Source of the DNA: Euonymus europaeus
Taxonomy: Eukaryota > Streptophyta > Magnoliopsida > Celastrales > Celastraceae
Assembly: GCA_963580455.1 (NCBI GenBank)
Contig: OY756960.1
Location: forward strand, 3,410,001 to 3,474,000
Direction of reading: 5' to 3'
Length of the DNA: 64,000 bases
Shown here: piece by piece, positions 1 through 12,791 of the stretch
How positions within the stretch are numbered: position 1 is the stretch's first letter
How the letters are laid out: each line of letters opens with the position of its first letter
Program-made: the position numbers and the translations under genes
Notes under the pieces: generated by a model
Databases searched by the model: none
What the model was told of the DNA's origin: nothing
Seen by the model: only the letters and a program-made list of their open reading frames with translations

Positions 1-1270
1 ACTTAACACTCAAATCATAAATAAAATAGACATTTCAACATCCCTAGAAGACTGGAACAGATCTAGACTGCTCATAAGGAGGACTTGAAGAGCAGCGACA
101 ACTTAAGGAGGACTTGAAGAGCAACCGAAAGCAGATCAGCAAGGAAGATGAGTCGCAAATCAAAGAAGAGATGTCGTGCAAGTGCCAGAGAGAAGCTGGA
201 AAGAGACGAAGGCGAGTCGCAAATCGAAGACGAGATGTCGCGCGGCTAGGGATTCTATTTTTGTTATCGTTTTATGGTTCGCCACAACAAAACTGAGGTG
301 CCATTAAGCGCCTCACATAAGCGCGCGTAAGCTCGGTTTGAAAAAACACACAGAAGCGAAGCGATCAAGGCGCCAAGGCTTTTGATCGCTTCGCTTTAGC
401 GCTTAAGCGTGCTTAAGCTCGTTTTTAAACAACTCTGGTTCTCACCATACGAATTGGAGACACCATTGATTACACCTAATGACACTTGAAGCGGCTTACA
501 TATACCTTTGTTGAAAGTCAGTGATTTATTTTAAAACCTAAAGTTTGAGTTTTCAGTTTTTCCCCATCATGTTCTTGTAAATTTGTCCATTTTTATTTGC
601 ATCATGTTGTTAAGCACTTTTTACATTGGTTTGCAATGTTGAAGGGCATGACTCACAAGTTTTTACTGGTACATATTTTATTCAGAGTAAGATCAGTCAG
701 CCAAAAGACGACGTTTTTTCACAACTGTGTGTTTTCCTGTGCAAAGTGCTTCAAAGACTGATAAACTATACTTTTGGTGTAAGTTGCAGGGTTTAGTTCC
801 AAATGAAGTTTATGACTTGCAGATTGGTATTGCAGTATATTTTGCTGCTAGCTGAGAGGAAGACAACCAAATCGTCCGGCTGATCTAATGCTACTATTTC
901 TCAAAACCTTGGACACAAACCTTATTGTCATTAAAATGAAGGAAAAAAACATATTCTCAGCAACGCAAGGGCACGGATCCTAGTAGATATTTAAACCTAG
1001 AGAACCTTAAGGTTGAAGCAATATTGTTGATCATGATTTAAGATTATAGTTTAAATGATAAAGTTGTTTATACTTTCCCGTTTTATGTTCTCTTTTTTTT
1101 TTTTTTGAAAATTTCCATAACATGCAGTAGAATTACTATCAGTAAAGTTTAAACAGCAACATACTCAAGGGGAAAAAACAATGGAAATCTTACTGCATAG
1201 ATTATTCATTTTGCAAAAAGCATATATTTTGACATGTATGTTGTTACCTTTATGCTGATATAAATGCTGG
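1..1270. other. Window start, repeat-like DNA, no confident gene
   Basis: No gene is supported here. Positions 60-250 hold short imperfect direct repeats of GAGTCGCAAATC-type sequence. Positions 300-420 are GC-richer, with repeated AAGCG/CTTAAGC words typical of a dispersed plant repeat. A short open stretch at about 790-855 (after a TTGCAG, ending TGA) could be the last exon of a plus-strand gene that starts outside the window, but its protein is not recognisable and the upstream exons are not visible. Confidence 0.3.
354..396. repeat. Perfect 15-bp inverted repeat (hairpin)
   Basis: AAGCGAAGCGATCAA at 354-368 is followed, after 13 bases, by its exact reverse complement at 382-396. The flanks carry more AAGCG/CGCTT words, so this is probably part of a dispersed transposon-derived repeat rather than a regulatory hairpin. 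Confidence 0.6.
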
Positions 1271-1284
1271 CATATATGTTATTT

Positions 1285-2292
1285 CAAATGCTGAGGGTGT
1301 TTGGTTACTTATGCTGAAAAAAACATTTATGCTGTTTAAAATGTTGTGGCTAATTACATGCAGGGGCAGTAATACATTCAATTATATTTAATAATTTATT
1401 TATTTATACTTAATAATCAATTATTTATTATTATCTAATAATCTATTCATTTATATTTAGTTTAATAATATATTTAATTATTTATATTTAATAATATATT
1501 CATTTATATGATTATTAAATATTATATTTGTATTATAATAATAAATTAAATATAATAATAAACTAAATATAAATGAATAGATTATTAGATAATAATAAAT
1601 AATTGATTATTAAGTATAAATAAATTATTAAATATAATTGAATGTATTACTAAATGATCATAAATTAAAATAAATTAAAATAAATTAAAATTTATTATTA
1701 AAAATAAATTAATATATTATTAAATACAAATAAATAAAATATTTGTAAATATAAATAAATAAATTATTAAATAATGTTGAATATATTACTAAATAATAAT
1801 AGATTATTAAATAAAATAAATTTAAAATTAAAATTAAATATAAATGAATATATTATTAAATACAAATAAATAAAAGATTAGTAAATATAAATAAATAAAT
1901 TATTAAACGTAATTGAATATATTATTTAAAAATAAATATATTAGTAAAAATGTTAATATATTATTAAATATAAAGGAATATTAAATATAAATAAATAACA
2001 ATTTATTATTAAATATAAATGAATATATTATTAAATAAAAATAAATAATAGATTGTTAATATGAAGGGCAGTTTGGTCATTTGGCTAAAATATAAGGGGT
2101 AGTTTAGACTTTTCATTTTTGATAGAAGACAAATGTTGTTGAAAATGATTTTTTATGTAGCATTTTAAAATGATAACATATATGTTAAAATTATTATTGA
2201 GTGTTTGGTTAGGTAGCTTTTTATATATAACATGTATGTTGTATGTTGTATGTTAAATTATATGCTGTGCAAAATGCTTTACCAAACGATAC
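1285..2292. mobile_element. AT-rich foldback/MITE-like element with 96-bp inverted repeat
   Basis: The segment runs from GGGTGTTTGGTTAC near 1289 to the roughly inverse TTTACCAAACGATACC near 2292, which look like diverged terminal inverted repeats. Inside it, 1369-1464 and 1559-1650 form an inverted repeat that is nearly perfect apart from a 4-bp indel, with a loop of about 94 bases. The rest (1650-2060) is a drifted array of TAAATATAAATAAATAA-like words. There is no coding capacity. Related sequences lie at 10780-11600 and 46424-47095. The exact ends and the superfamily (hAT or Harbinger-like) are unresolved. Confidence 0.6.
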
Positions 2293-2537
2293 CTAAGCTT
2301 GATTTTGAATTATTGCGTTAATTTTTAATACATTGTGCGAGAAAAGATTAAAAGAATGGTTAAACAAATAATACATACAGGACAGCCATGGAAGTTTGCT
2401 CAATCAAAGAACAGATAACTCGGGACTGTTGGCACCAAAGAAAGGGCTAAATAATGTATGATTCCTTGCTCAGGAAGAATGCTGGCGGCAAGCATGCAAG
2501 TCAGACGGGAATTAGTATTTCCAATGTACGAAGTAGC

Positions 2538-5500
2538 TCATAGATGTTGTCTGACATTTTGGGACGACAGTGAACTGAAGCCGGTGAGAGGCTGTAACCT
2601 TCTTGGCCTTGCCGTAGGCATCTGAGACCCGAGTGTTTCCAGAAACTCTTCTATCAACCTATACAAATTCGGAAGAAGAAGTAATATCCAAGCTAAATGA
2701 GTAAATGGAGAACAGCAAACACAAAGGGCTAATCTCTACTTACAGGTTGCATATTGCCTTTTGGGAGGCAGCCACTTCTTTGTCCGGGAACGAATCCTTC
2801 AAACGGAAACTCAACCACACGTAAAGATCTAAAACCTTCAGTTGTACCGGGAAACATGTTAGTCGTTGAAAATCACAAACATATGTACTTAGTAATAGAG
2901 AAAAAGAGCGAGAGCGAGGTTTGCTGGTACGGGTATGTTTACCCACACTAACCTTGTGAATGGATTCAAGCTCCTTCAGCTCAGTATGAGTTTTTGGCAC
3001 CTTAAGTGTTCCAGGTGTAAATATTTCTCGAAGTCGGACAATACCTTTCTTTGCATAATTTGTTGCAAACTGCGCCATTAACAAAAAATAATCATAATAA
3101 AAATGCAATAGAAAACATGGATATTCAAATATTTGAGTAATAAAAAGGAAGAAATTTACCTGAGTAAGACCCTGACAACAAATTTGGTCATTCACGTCGA
3201 CCGGACTGCAAATCATATAGACATTAATATATTCAAACATAGGCACATAGCTGGGTCAGTAAGATTTATTACCCCAGATTGTGCAGTAACCTCATTTATA
3301 GAGTGCAAGTAATTCTGCAAACGTTGTAGCCATCTAGATTTGGCTAATGAAATACGCAAGAAACTACTTTTATTCTAATTTCATCTAGATTTGGCTGAAG
3401 ATGATACCTTATAACAAAGAGATACTTGTCATGCAAAGTAAGGGACAATTCGTCAATAACAGCAGCAGCTTTCTGAGGTCAATGAAGCCATTGTAGCAAT
3501 TTATACCAAATTAGACATGAAACAAGAATATTGAATATAGATGACAAGAAAAACAATTTTCCTATTAGCCAACAACAGCATCCAAAATCAATAATCTCCC
3601 TAACCGATGGAAAGAAAAGTTTCCTGAGAAACCTACCAACATTTGCTCACAATCAGCAATGAAATAGTATCCAGACAATTTGGCGTTATCTAGAAAATGC
3701 TCCTGCACAAGGGTTCAAGAAAATTCAGATAATTAACGTCCGCAGAAAGAAGCAGCTAACCATCATGATTCCTGAACCTTGTAGAAAAAAGAATGCTGCC
3801 AGCAAAGTATGTTGGTCGACTGGTTGTCTTTTTGGAATGTAGCGAAGTAGTGTTTCTATATATTTATATATATACGAATACGATGAGACTTAATCTAGAA
3901 GTTTGTGATAGAGTTCTCATTGATTCTAGTTATCATAGCCTCTATGTTGGGTCTCTATTGATTGTTTCAATAATTTAACAAAATTGTAAAAGATAATTTT
4001 TTTACAAAATTTACAAACTTCAAGGTTATAAGGTCCTGTCACTCATGAAATGCAGTTTCTATTTGTTTTAATCAGTAAAGGATTGATGTAAAGGAAATAA
4101 GTAATTTTAGGAATTGAGTGGAGCTGAATCATGAATGTTCTCAAATCTCAAGTAATAACAATATGCAAGGAACGATATTTAAAATTAAAAAAAAAAATAC
4201 TTCCATCAATGTAAGGTTTGAGTATTCCCAGGAAATTCCATCAATGTAGGCTTGCTCTTAACATATACTTTGAACTTTGAAGTTTGTCATTAACCATTGT
4301 CCGTGGCCATATTGGAAGATATATAATTAAACAGTGGTCATGGTTATTATCGGGAACGTCAGTACATCACGATTTAAATAGTCTTCGTTAAAACCAATAA
4401 AAAGCATAAAAGAGTTCCGGAAATTAAAACCTACCAATATTTGATGGAGGCTATCTTTTGGATGCAAGCATGAATACATGTACAATAAATCAAATGATGG
4501 AAATAATCCAGCTTGCTGCATTGAACAATCAAGTTAGATTGAAAAATAAACACAAAATGTACTCTGTAAACCAAGAAGGTAAAATAATTAAATCACAGTT
4601 TCAAGAAAAGGACAGAAAATGAAAAATGCAAGTGTCCCCAAATGCTAACTGGTGGTGCAACAATGATAATTAAATTACCTCTATAATGGGAGATGGGGAT
4701 TCCAGTGAGGAATGGAGCAAAGGTAGATCCTCTTTATGAAGACAGGTTACTTCTCCATCGGGAAATTTAGATCCGTACCTGCCAGCTCTCCCTACAAGCA
4801 CAGCCCATAAGCCATTTTGAGCATCAATTAAGGTCCAAATATGCAAGACCTATCCATTCAAGTTACTGAAAGTCTCAATCGCATCCCTGCTCAGTGTACA
4901 ACATTGGGGTTCACAAAATCCCAAGGTTCTTATTCATCTATGATAGAAATCGACCAAGCAAATGGAGAAACAATATAAACAACCAAGGAGGGCCAGGACC
5001 TGTACGTTAACTCGTTAAGCCTTTTATGAGTATTTACTTTTCATCCATGTATGATGCAGGTAAGAAAATGCAAAACAGTTTTGTAAAACTACAAAAATGA
5101 AAGAAAAGGACAGCAGAACAAATTCAAACTAAAAAAATATCAAATTTAAGAACAATAGACCTGCAATTTGTTTAATCTCTGATACTGTAAGCTCCCGTGT
5201 CTCAATGCCATCAAATTTCTCAAGTGTTGAAAATATAATTCTGGAAATGTTCAGATTAAGACCCATCCCAATGGCATCACTAGCCACAAGAACATCAAAC
5301 TCACTGCTTGCATCATTGAACATTGTAGCCTGCAATCCTAAAGGATGTATTAATGTAGCCTCTCCCAATCCGAAATGTTTGGAAATAAAATAAACATTTT
5401 AAATAGAAAATAAAAATCTTAAAACTTCATTAACTCTGAGTGAGTGGGTGAGTGAGAAAGAGAGAGGGAAAGAGTGTTACAGGAATGAAAAATAAAATAC

Positions 5501-8500
5501 AGTTTCTTGTTAGAAGTAGGGGTGGTAATACCTGTCTCGTACGAGTTTCTGGTGGTAGGGAACCATAAACCACAGAACATAGATGCTTTCCCCTATTTTC
5601 AATTTGTTTCTACAATTAAGATAATGCAATTCCAGTAAGAAAAGTGAACATCAAACATTAAAAGTGAGTTGCAATTCCAGTAAGAAAAGCGAACATCAAA
5701 CAGTAAAAGTGAGTTGCAATATTACCTGTACAATGACCAAAAGTTACAAAGAATATAAATTTCCCTCTCAAATCAGATCTTCAAAATTAAAGGACGTGTG
5801 ACCAAAATAGGGGGAAAAAAATTTCTGGCTTCATAAAAGCCACAATGCAACAAGTGAAAAAATTAAAACAAACATAATACAATTTGACACCTCTTTTTTT
5901 TTAAAAAAAATGGAAAATTACAATTTGATTTGCAGAAGTCCAATGGAAGATTTTGCTACAATTTGCAGCTACATCTCTCAGGCCACACTAGCCACAAGAA
6001 CATCAAACACACTGCTTGCATCATTGACCATTACATTGTCTTGTACAAGTATCAGGCAGTAGGGAACCATATATTACAGAACTAATTAAGCCACCCTAAC
6101 AGACAGACATACAGCACCTTAACTTCTAGTTACCTGCTTCCATTCATTCTAAGAAAGTTGATTTGCAACGAGCCTAAATACAACAAAATAATAGTCTAAA
6201 ACCACAAAGCCCATAGAGAAGTAGTAACTTCAAGTTCTTTTCCTTTCCTCCTATGTACCAAAAAAAGTTAATGTCTCCAGTAAATCCACAGATAAGATAT
6301 ACACTAAATCATTTCTCACGTCAAGATAATATATAGAGACAAAAGATGTAAATTCCAAACTCTGTTCCCTTGGCATCATAAATAAGAATCCTATAGGCCT
6401 GCTACGTACTTAATCAAAAACCACAAACATCAAAAAATTTCTGCTCCACTTGATCCCCCTTCCACACGACAACTGGAACTACAGAACACAGATTCTATAA
6501 ATGCTTCACAATGTCCCGCTTCACATAAAAATATTTTCTAACAAGAAGAGCCTGAAGAAATAAAAGAACATTAATCACTGTTAAATGGTTGAAGTGACTC
6601 ATGCGACAGACATGCAAATAGACAACATAGAGTGAGGGTGAGAAGAATGCAAAAAGAGAGAGAAAAAAAATTAAAAATAGAGAAATAAACCAATATTGAT
6701 GAAAAAATTTACCTTGAATTTGTATATCTGACGACGTGAAAAGGTTACAATACAATCTCCTGTTTGAACATTGGAAAAGGATCCCAGGGGAATCTTTAGT
6801 GGAACTAGAGGCGACAACCTTTCATAGTATTCAACCTGAGATGAGGAAAATAGTAGCAAATTTTAACAATAGAAATGATGCCAAAGAAAAAACATAATAT
6901 GGATGCTGCTATTGAATAGTAACAATGGCGATGACATTTTGAGAGACTCTGAAAAACAACTATAGTTAAGCAATCCACATAATTTTTGCCAACCAGACTC
7001 GGCATTCAAGAAAGTTTGTAACAAGAAGAATAAAAGAGAGAGAGAGAATCCGAATAAAGTTTTTTGAAAGGAATTCTCGGGGCCTTAAGCTCATCTGTGC
7101 ATGCTATTCTCATCATTTTGCAACTCCATTCTAAAAGACTAAATGCTGACATAAAGGAGTACATAAATAACTAAATAGCCACATTCCAATATATTCCTAT
7201 ACACTTACATGCATTACAAATGTGGATGTGTATAACAGGAATTCAGGAACATTTCCATCCGTAATAAGCAAGAAAAACAGTCAAACCTTGACATCATCAC
7301 TGGTCACTTTCAAAATTTCCTGAATAAGTGGAACAGAAGCCGGGTCTCCACAAAGGTGAAGTTCATCAGCAGCAATTCCCAAAAGAGCACGTGTAAATGA
7401 AAAACCCCTTGTCCTACATCCCAGCATCTGATAAATGAAAAAGAAATAGAATAACAGAAGTAGAAGAAAGTCCCGCAAATTCAAATTTTGAATATAACAA
7501 AAAAAATATTAATCCAATATCTTGGAGCCTGCCCCCCAAAAATATGCTTCATCTGTAAACTAAGGCCATGCTTAACCAATTTTGCATGCCTTTGAAATGT
7601 TAAAAGAGGCATCACATTAGAGACAATGCAATTGGAAAAAGACGTTATGTCAACGAATATACATCATAAGAGAAGAATAGACTAATTCACTATATATAGC
7701 AATCTTTAGATGGATTTGCTAAGCGTCTGGCGCATGTAATTATGTAAAATGAACGTAGATGCACATACAATACACAAATCATTTCCTTCAAATGTGCAAT
7801 CTTTATCTGTAAGCACTAATTTTAAATCACCCATAATCTCTGCAATAATATAACAGCCAGAAACACAAAAAAGCTTGTTTAAATATGCTGTATAGTAGAC
7901 CTAAAATCGAAGTATCAATGCACCTGAATTTCATCAATAACAGCGCAATGGTAATCACATGTGACATCAGCCATCTCAACTGTCACAGCCTTGTGTTTTG
8001 CGCCCTCAATTTCTTCTCTTTCTTGTCCAGTAATCAGATCACAAGGAACTTTTGTCTTATTCAACCTTTTGGCAACCTCCCATGCCAACAATCTCAGTGG
8101 CCCACAATATATGCCTGGCAGATAAAGGAACCAAAGCAACAGTTTCCCGTTTACTTATAACCTCATTGAATTACTACCACTTATAAAAGTAAACCAAACT
8201 ACATTAGGATTGTAAATTACAGCATACCAGAAGGACTTGATTCGAGTTGCTTTAAAGCACGATGTGTTTTACCACTATTTGTAGGACCCACATGTAGGAT
8301 GATCTTGCGATGTTTTTTCCGTGCCTTTGGATACCACATATGAGGACAACTAAGATGATAGTATGATACAGAGAAGATAGTAAGGACTTTATAGTTAATA
8401 TATGACAGCCAAAGTCTATAAGCCATAACTAGAACAACCATATAAAAACCATAAGGAAGAGCATATTAACAGAAAATGCATGGCAAGTGTAAAACATGCA

Positions 8501-9601
8501 TATTTTAATTTTATTCAAATTGGACTGACATATTCTAGGAAATTATACTTTCATTAAACAAATACAAAACCCACGAGGTTTGAAAGAAGGCATTATTATT
8601 CAAAACCAATGAAAAAGCACTGTTTGAAAAAAATATAGAAGTTACTTAGAATGGTACCAAAGATCTAAATAAAACAACAAAGAATAACATGACAAGTTAA
8701 CTGGAAAAGAAAAGATGGATATCCTTGCACCCAAAGATGACTACACCATTAAGTACCACATGTACTAAGCAACAGACTCTATGTTTTAGTAACAGTTTGT
8801 AGAGTTTTCCTTACGTTAGGTCCATGATATCAAACATTTTGCTGCTGCTGCCATAATCCCTTGTTGTGATGAAAGCACTACATAAAGCTCCAAGCCTCAT
8901 GTCAGACTGGAGCCAATATGGCCTCATATCTGTAAGGAAATACAGATTTGAAAGAAAAAGGTAAATATAAGAAGATTATACTAAAAAAGTACACGGGAAA
9001 AAAGAAAGAAAAAAAACAAGATTACCAATAAAAAAATACCCCCTACAGAATAGCTACCAAATTACATGAGATGTAGTAGTAGGATTACTCAATAACATAA
9101 ATGTCTCTAAATTATCCAACAGCAGGATTTCAGAAAACTATTGAACTCCAGAACCTGTAAGATAACCAAACTTGAAGATTGTCCTAAGCTATAAGCTTCT
9201 CATCCCTCTATCAGCCATTAAAATGGCAAACCAGAACTCTCAAAACAATATAGCAACAAAACCCATTATAAGTTTCTGTATTTTTACTAATTTTTTCCAC
9301 GCAATAGAATGCAAATTGGGGTACCTACAGTATCTATTTCTATTAATTCAAAACCTCCAACATCAAATTTGAAACTTTCTCTACACGTCCAAGCATTGAA
9401 AGAAAATTAAAAAAAAAAGTAAATAAGAATTTTGGACTCGTATAAAGATAAAATAAATAAATTACACTAAGCAATCACTTCCATAGGTTCAAAACAGTAA
9501 AGTGAGCACAGAATAAAGAAGCGTTTCCAGAACTCACCATGTCGAATGCGAGAAACAGCGGAGGCCTGAAACTTTTGTCCACGAAGCAGCAAAGACGCCA
9601 T
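2538..9601 (-). CDS. SUV3: SUV3-type DExH-box ATP-dependent RNA helicase, mitochondrial
   Basis: This is a superfamily 2 helicase that unwinds RNA; in eukaryotes SUV3 works in mitochondrial RNA decay and surveillance. Sixteen exons (minus strand) were spliced by eye: 9601-9538, 8929-8815, 8349-8228, 8114-7924, 7427-7287, 6835-6713, 5609-5532, 5329-5161, 4791-4679, 4515-4435, 3702-3637, 3472-3408, 3205-3160, 3069-2953, 2835-2744 and 2658-2538. They total 1704 bp and 567 residues, close to the plant SUV3 length of about 570. Walker A GPTNSGKT is at residues 81-88, DEIQ (motif II) at 161-164, [14 protein letters not shown] at about 291-304 and QIAGRAGR (motif VI) at 332-339. The C-terminal half carries the SUV3-specific region ([33 protein letters not shown]). 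The arginine-containing N-terminus ([11 protein letters not shown]) fits a mitochondrial presequence. Every junction keeps the frame. The least certain join is exon 12 to 13 (near 3300). Confidence 0.93.
5626..5720. repeat. Tandem 45-bp duplication in SUV3 intron 6
   Basis: Two almost identical 45-bp units (5626-5670 and 5671-5715, starting GCAATTCCAGTAAGAAAAG) lie head to tail, followed by the first five bases of a third. They sit just upstream (in gene direction) of exon 7 of the SUV3 gene. Confidence 0.85.
5987..6082 (-). pseudogene. Intronless copy of SUV3 exon 7-exon 8 junction in intron 6
   Basis: On the minus strand this stretch matches the end of exon 7 ([14 protein letters not shown]) joined directly to the start of exon 8 ([17 protein letters not shown]). 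The 202-bp intron 7 (5330-5531) that separates them in the gene is absent. The copy is diverged and frameshifted at the junction (AGACAATGTAATGG against AGACAGGCTACAATG), so it is dead. It lies within intron 6 of the same gene. The lack of the intron implies an RNA intermediate. Confidence 0.75.
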
Positions 9602-10240
9602 CTTTATTCACTTCTCTTCTTGTCAAAGTCGATAGTAATTGATAATGAAGCGATAAACAACACTTCGAATAAGAGAGAGATTTATTATATTAAGAGTTTA
9701 AGACAACGAAATTGATGGAGTTCTTGCGGTTTATCGGGGAAATCCAGGTCTCTGTCAACGCCAACTTCGGCATAAGTAAGAAAGACAAGGCTATCGCGCC
9801 CATTGTTGCAGTATGTGCGTATGGCGGTGGACTCATTCATGTTTGGTTGCTTGGAAAAAAGCCACATAGTTCATCCCTCGAAAAGCCCAATGGGCTTATG
9901 GTAGATGACAACATTGGGCTCTCTGAGATTATTGGGTCACCCTATCGGGCCTGACCTTTGAAACTTGAAAGTCTAAGTGGTCAAGGACATTCAATTTGAA
10001 TGACTGTGAATAAGCTCAATGGGCCATACTGAAGAAAGCACAAGAGAGTTGCATAAGGCCATGAGCATGGCAGCATGTTTAACTTGGCTAAAGTCGTCAT
10101 TTCCTCATTGGGCCACAATGAACGCCGTTCAATTTGCAAGTAAGCCAAGTGGGCTTGCACCAGCCCACTTACATGGGCCTGAGTCCTTATTGGGGTACAA
10201 TGAAGGACCATCAATGATCAATTAGTAGGCCCTCAGCTAG
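9602..10240 (-). promoter_or_regulatory. SUV3 upstream region with TGGGC (site II) cluster
   Basis: Upstream of the SUV3 start codon the DNA carries many TGGGCC/TGGGCT cores on both strands: a palindromic AGCCCAATGGGCTT at 9884-9897, and cores at 10020-10025, 10109-10114, 10150-10155, 10162-10167 (inverse) and 10174-10179. TGGGCY site II elements bind TCP factors and are common upstream of plant nuclear genes for mitochondrial and growth-related proteins. The role is inferred from the motifs. Short open frames in this stretch look fortuitous. Confidence 0.55.
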
Positions 10241-12780
10241 TGATAACCCAAACAAATTTCCAGGGTGGTAGTAAATAGCACATATTTAGGAGTTCACTAT
10301 AGTCCATTTTTAAACAATAAAGTATTTAATAATAAGGGGAACGGATTTACTAAACCATAAGAGACTTGTATATCGAGTTTGCATGTTATAACCTAAACAA
10401 TAAGTGTTAAACCCTAAGTGAAATAAATTCGCTAAATTCTAACGAGTTTGTGTATCGAATTTTCATGTTAAAGATAACATATTCCGTTAACCCTAACGGG
10501 CTAATAATTAATTAAATAAAATCATTAAATCAAATAAATGTTCACTATATTAATTAAGACAGTAGAATAATTAATTAGAATATAAAAATTAATAGAATAA
10601 CTAAATATGGGCTATCATGGGTTCCTAAAATATGAGTTAGATATCATTCTTCTTTAACGGTGTGACAAAATTAATATGCATATGAAATGATGATTTGATG
10701 GGGATGAGGGGAAATGACCCTTGGACCTTAAATGGACACACTTTTTTGACTTGGTCTGATAAATAATTTCACAAATAACATATATGTTAGTATTTATTCG
10801 TATATATTGGTAGTTTATAAATTGATTGAAATGTTGACATATATATTACTTGAAATGCTTTGAATTTTTGATTCATTTTTTGCTAAGTAGCAGCATATAT
10901 GCTGGCTGAAAAATGGGACAAACTACCATATTACGTATAGAATTATCGCCTGATTCTACATGTAATTAAAGTATTAATGAAGCTAATTATTTCATAATTA
11001 ATGTAATACCATTACAGTCCATATTCATATTTATATATATATATATGTATTATGTAATTTATATTTTTATATTACACCTATTTTTAAACTACTTTTTTTA
11101 CATTACACATATTTTGAAACTATGTAAAGGTAAAGTTCGAATAACATAAATCAATATGAATAATTTTAGAATAAAAAGTCAAATTACCCTGGAATGCTCC
11201 TTCAAAGTAGTATTTATAAATGATACTAAAATGCTAGCTTTATTACTCATGCATACTGTTTCAAATGTTGACATGTATGTTATTTCAAATGTTGTGGCTA
11301 ATTACATGCAAGGGTGGTAGCATAAATTAAAAATATTTTTCAAAAATATATATAACATTGTTAATAATATATTTAATTATTTATATTTAATAATATATTC
11401 ATTTATATTATTTATTATCATATTTAATTATATTTAATAATATTATCATTATTAAATATTATATTTGTATTATAATAATAAATTAAATATAATAATAAAC
11501 TAAATATAAATGAATAGATTATTAGATAATAATAAATAATAGATTATTAAGTATAAATAAATAAATTATTAAATATAATTGAATGTATTACTAAATGATA
11601 ATAAATTATTATTTTTTTCAAAATATAACATTGAGTTCGAATAGATTATTAAATAAAAATATTAAGATTAAATAAAAATATTAAGTATAAATAAATTACC
11701 ATTGAGTTTGAATATATAATTTTTTTCATTTATAACATGTATTTAATAAAAATATTAAGTATCTTAAGTATAACATTTACTCATTGAGTTCGAATATGCA
11801 ATTTTTTTCAAAATATAATAACATGTATTTTTAGATAAAAAACGTTTTAAATTTTTGTTTATTAAAAAATAAATAAATAATTTGCTTAATTGATTTTTGA
11901 AAAAAATCCACATGGCTCACCTACATAGAGTGTCATGTAGACTTAGGTTGAATTGGGCTACTAAAAGTTGAGTTCTATAACATTTTTGAATTTTTATATA
12001 TGCACGATTTTTATAACAAATATTATGAATTTGTTTTATGGAAATAATTTATTTAAATCATTAATTTAGACATAATCTTTAAAGTTTTTATGATTGATTA
12101 TCTCTCCTTTTAAAGAATGATTTCCTTCCTTATTTTGGAAATAATCAATTCCTTATTTTATGATCTTGTGTTTTAATTAATTTATTGGAATAAAATTAAG
12201 TTGGTTTAGGAATGATTATCTCTCCTTTTAAAGATACATATCCTTTATTATTTAGAGATAATAATCTTCTTAAATTAGGAAGTTTTTACTTATCTTTCAT
12301 AACCTTGATGAAAAGATTATGACACGATCTTTAATTAATTTCATAGGTCAATATATATTTTATGCCATTATTTAAGATTTTATTGGTTTACACGTAGATG
12401 ATATATATCCTCATTGGTAATCAAAGAAGTCTAAGCTTTTTATCTCTCCTATTATGAACCGAAACTTATGTCTTGAGCGAATTTTTCTTTTTCTATGATT
12501 TTTTAATCATTCATTCATATCAAATTGAAGACATTCATGTATGTTTTTGAAGCTTGAAGTTTTCAATGCGACTATACAGCATTTGATGGAAGCGTCTATT
12601 TGTGAAAATGTCTATTATGCGACTCGAGCAAGAAATTAGAGTAAATGATGTGAATCCTAGTTTTAGATGTATTCTTGTAATCCGTTGGTATAATTAATTT
12701 TTTTAAGATTGATGATTTTATACATTCGAGATTTTTCCATATATTGAAGTTTCTTCGTAAATATTATTGTGCCGCCCGTG
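10240..12780. other. AT-rich intergenic DNA with a second foldback-family copy
   Basis: No gene is seen. Positions 11496-11591 repeat the right arm of the 1.3-2.3 kb element almost exactly, and 11340-11495 match its centre, but the left arm is rearranged, so this is a truncated relative (about 10780-11600). At 12095 and 12208 the same 21-bp stretch, starting GATTATCTCTCC, occurs within a local duplication of about 113 bp. The rest has no recognisable content. Confidence 0.5.
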
Positions 12781-12791
12781 ATTATTTTAAT

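Noticed and set aside
114..296. Basic open frame near the window start (many K/R)
   Set aside because: It is built from imperfect direct repeats, lies in repeat-like DNA and matches no known family; composition explains the charge.
9712..9954. Open frame on the plus strand just upstream of SUV3
   Set aside because: It overlaps the SUV3 promoter, has no recognisable domain and no splice context; the opposite strand is equally open.
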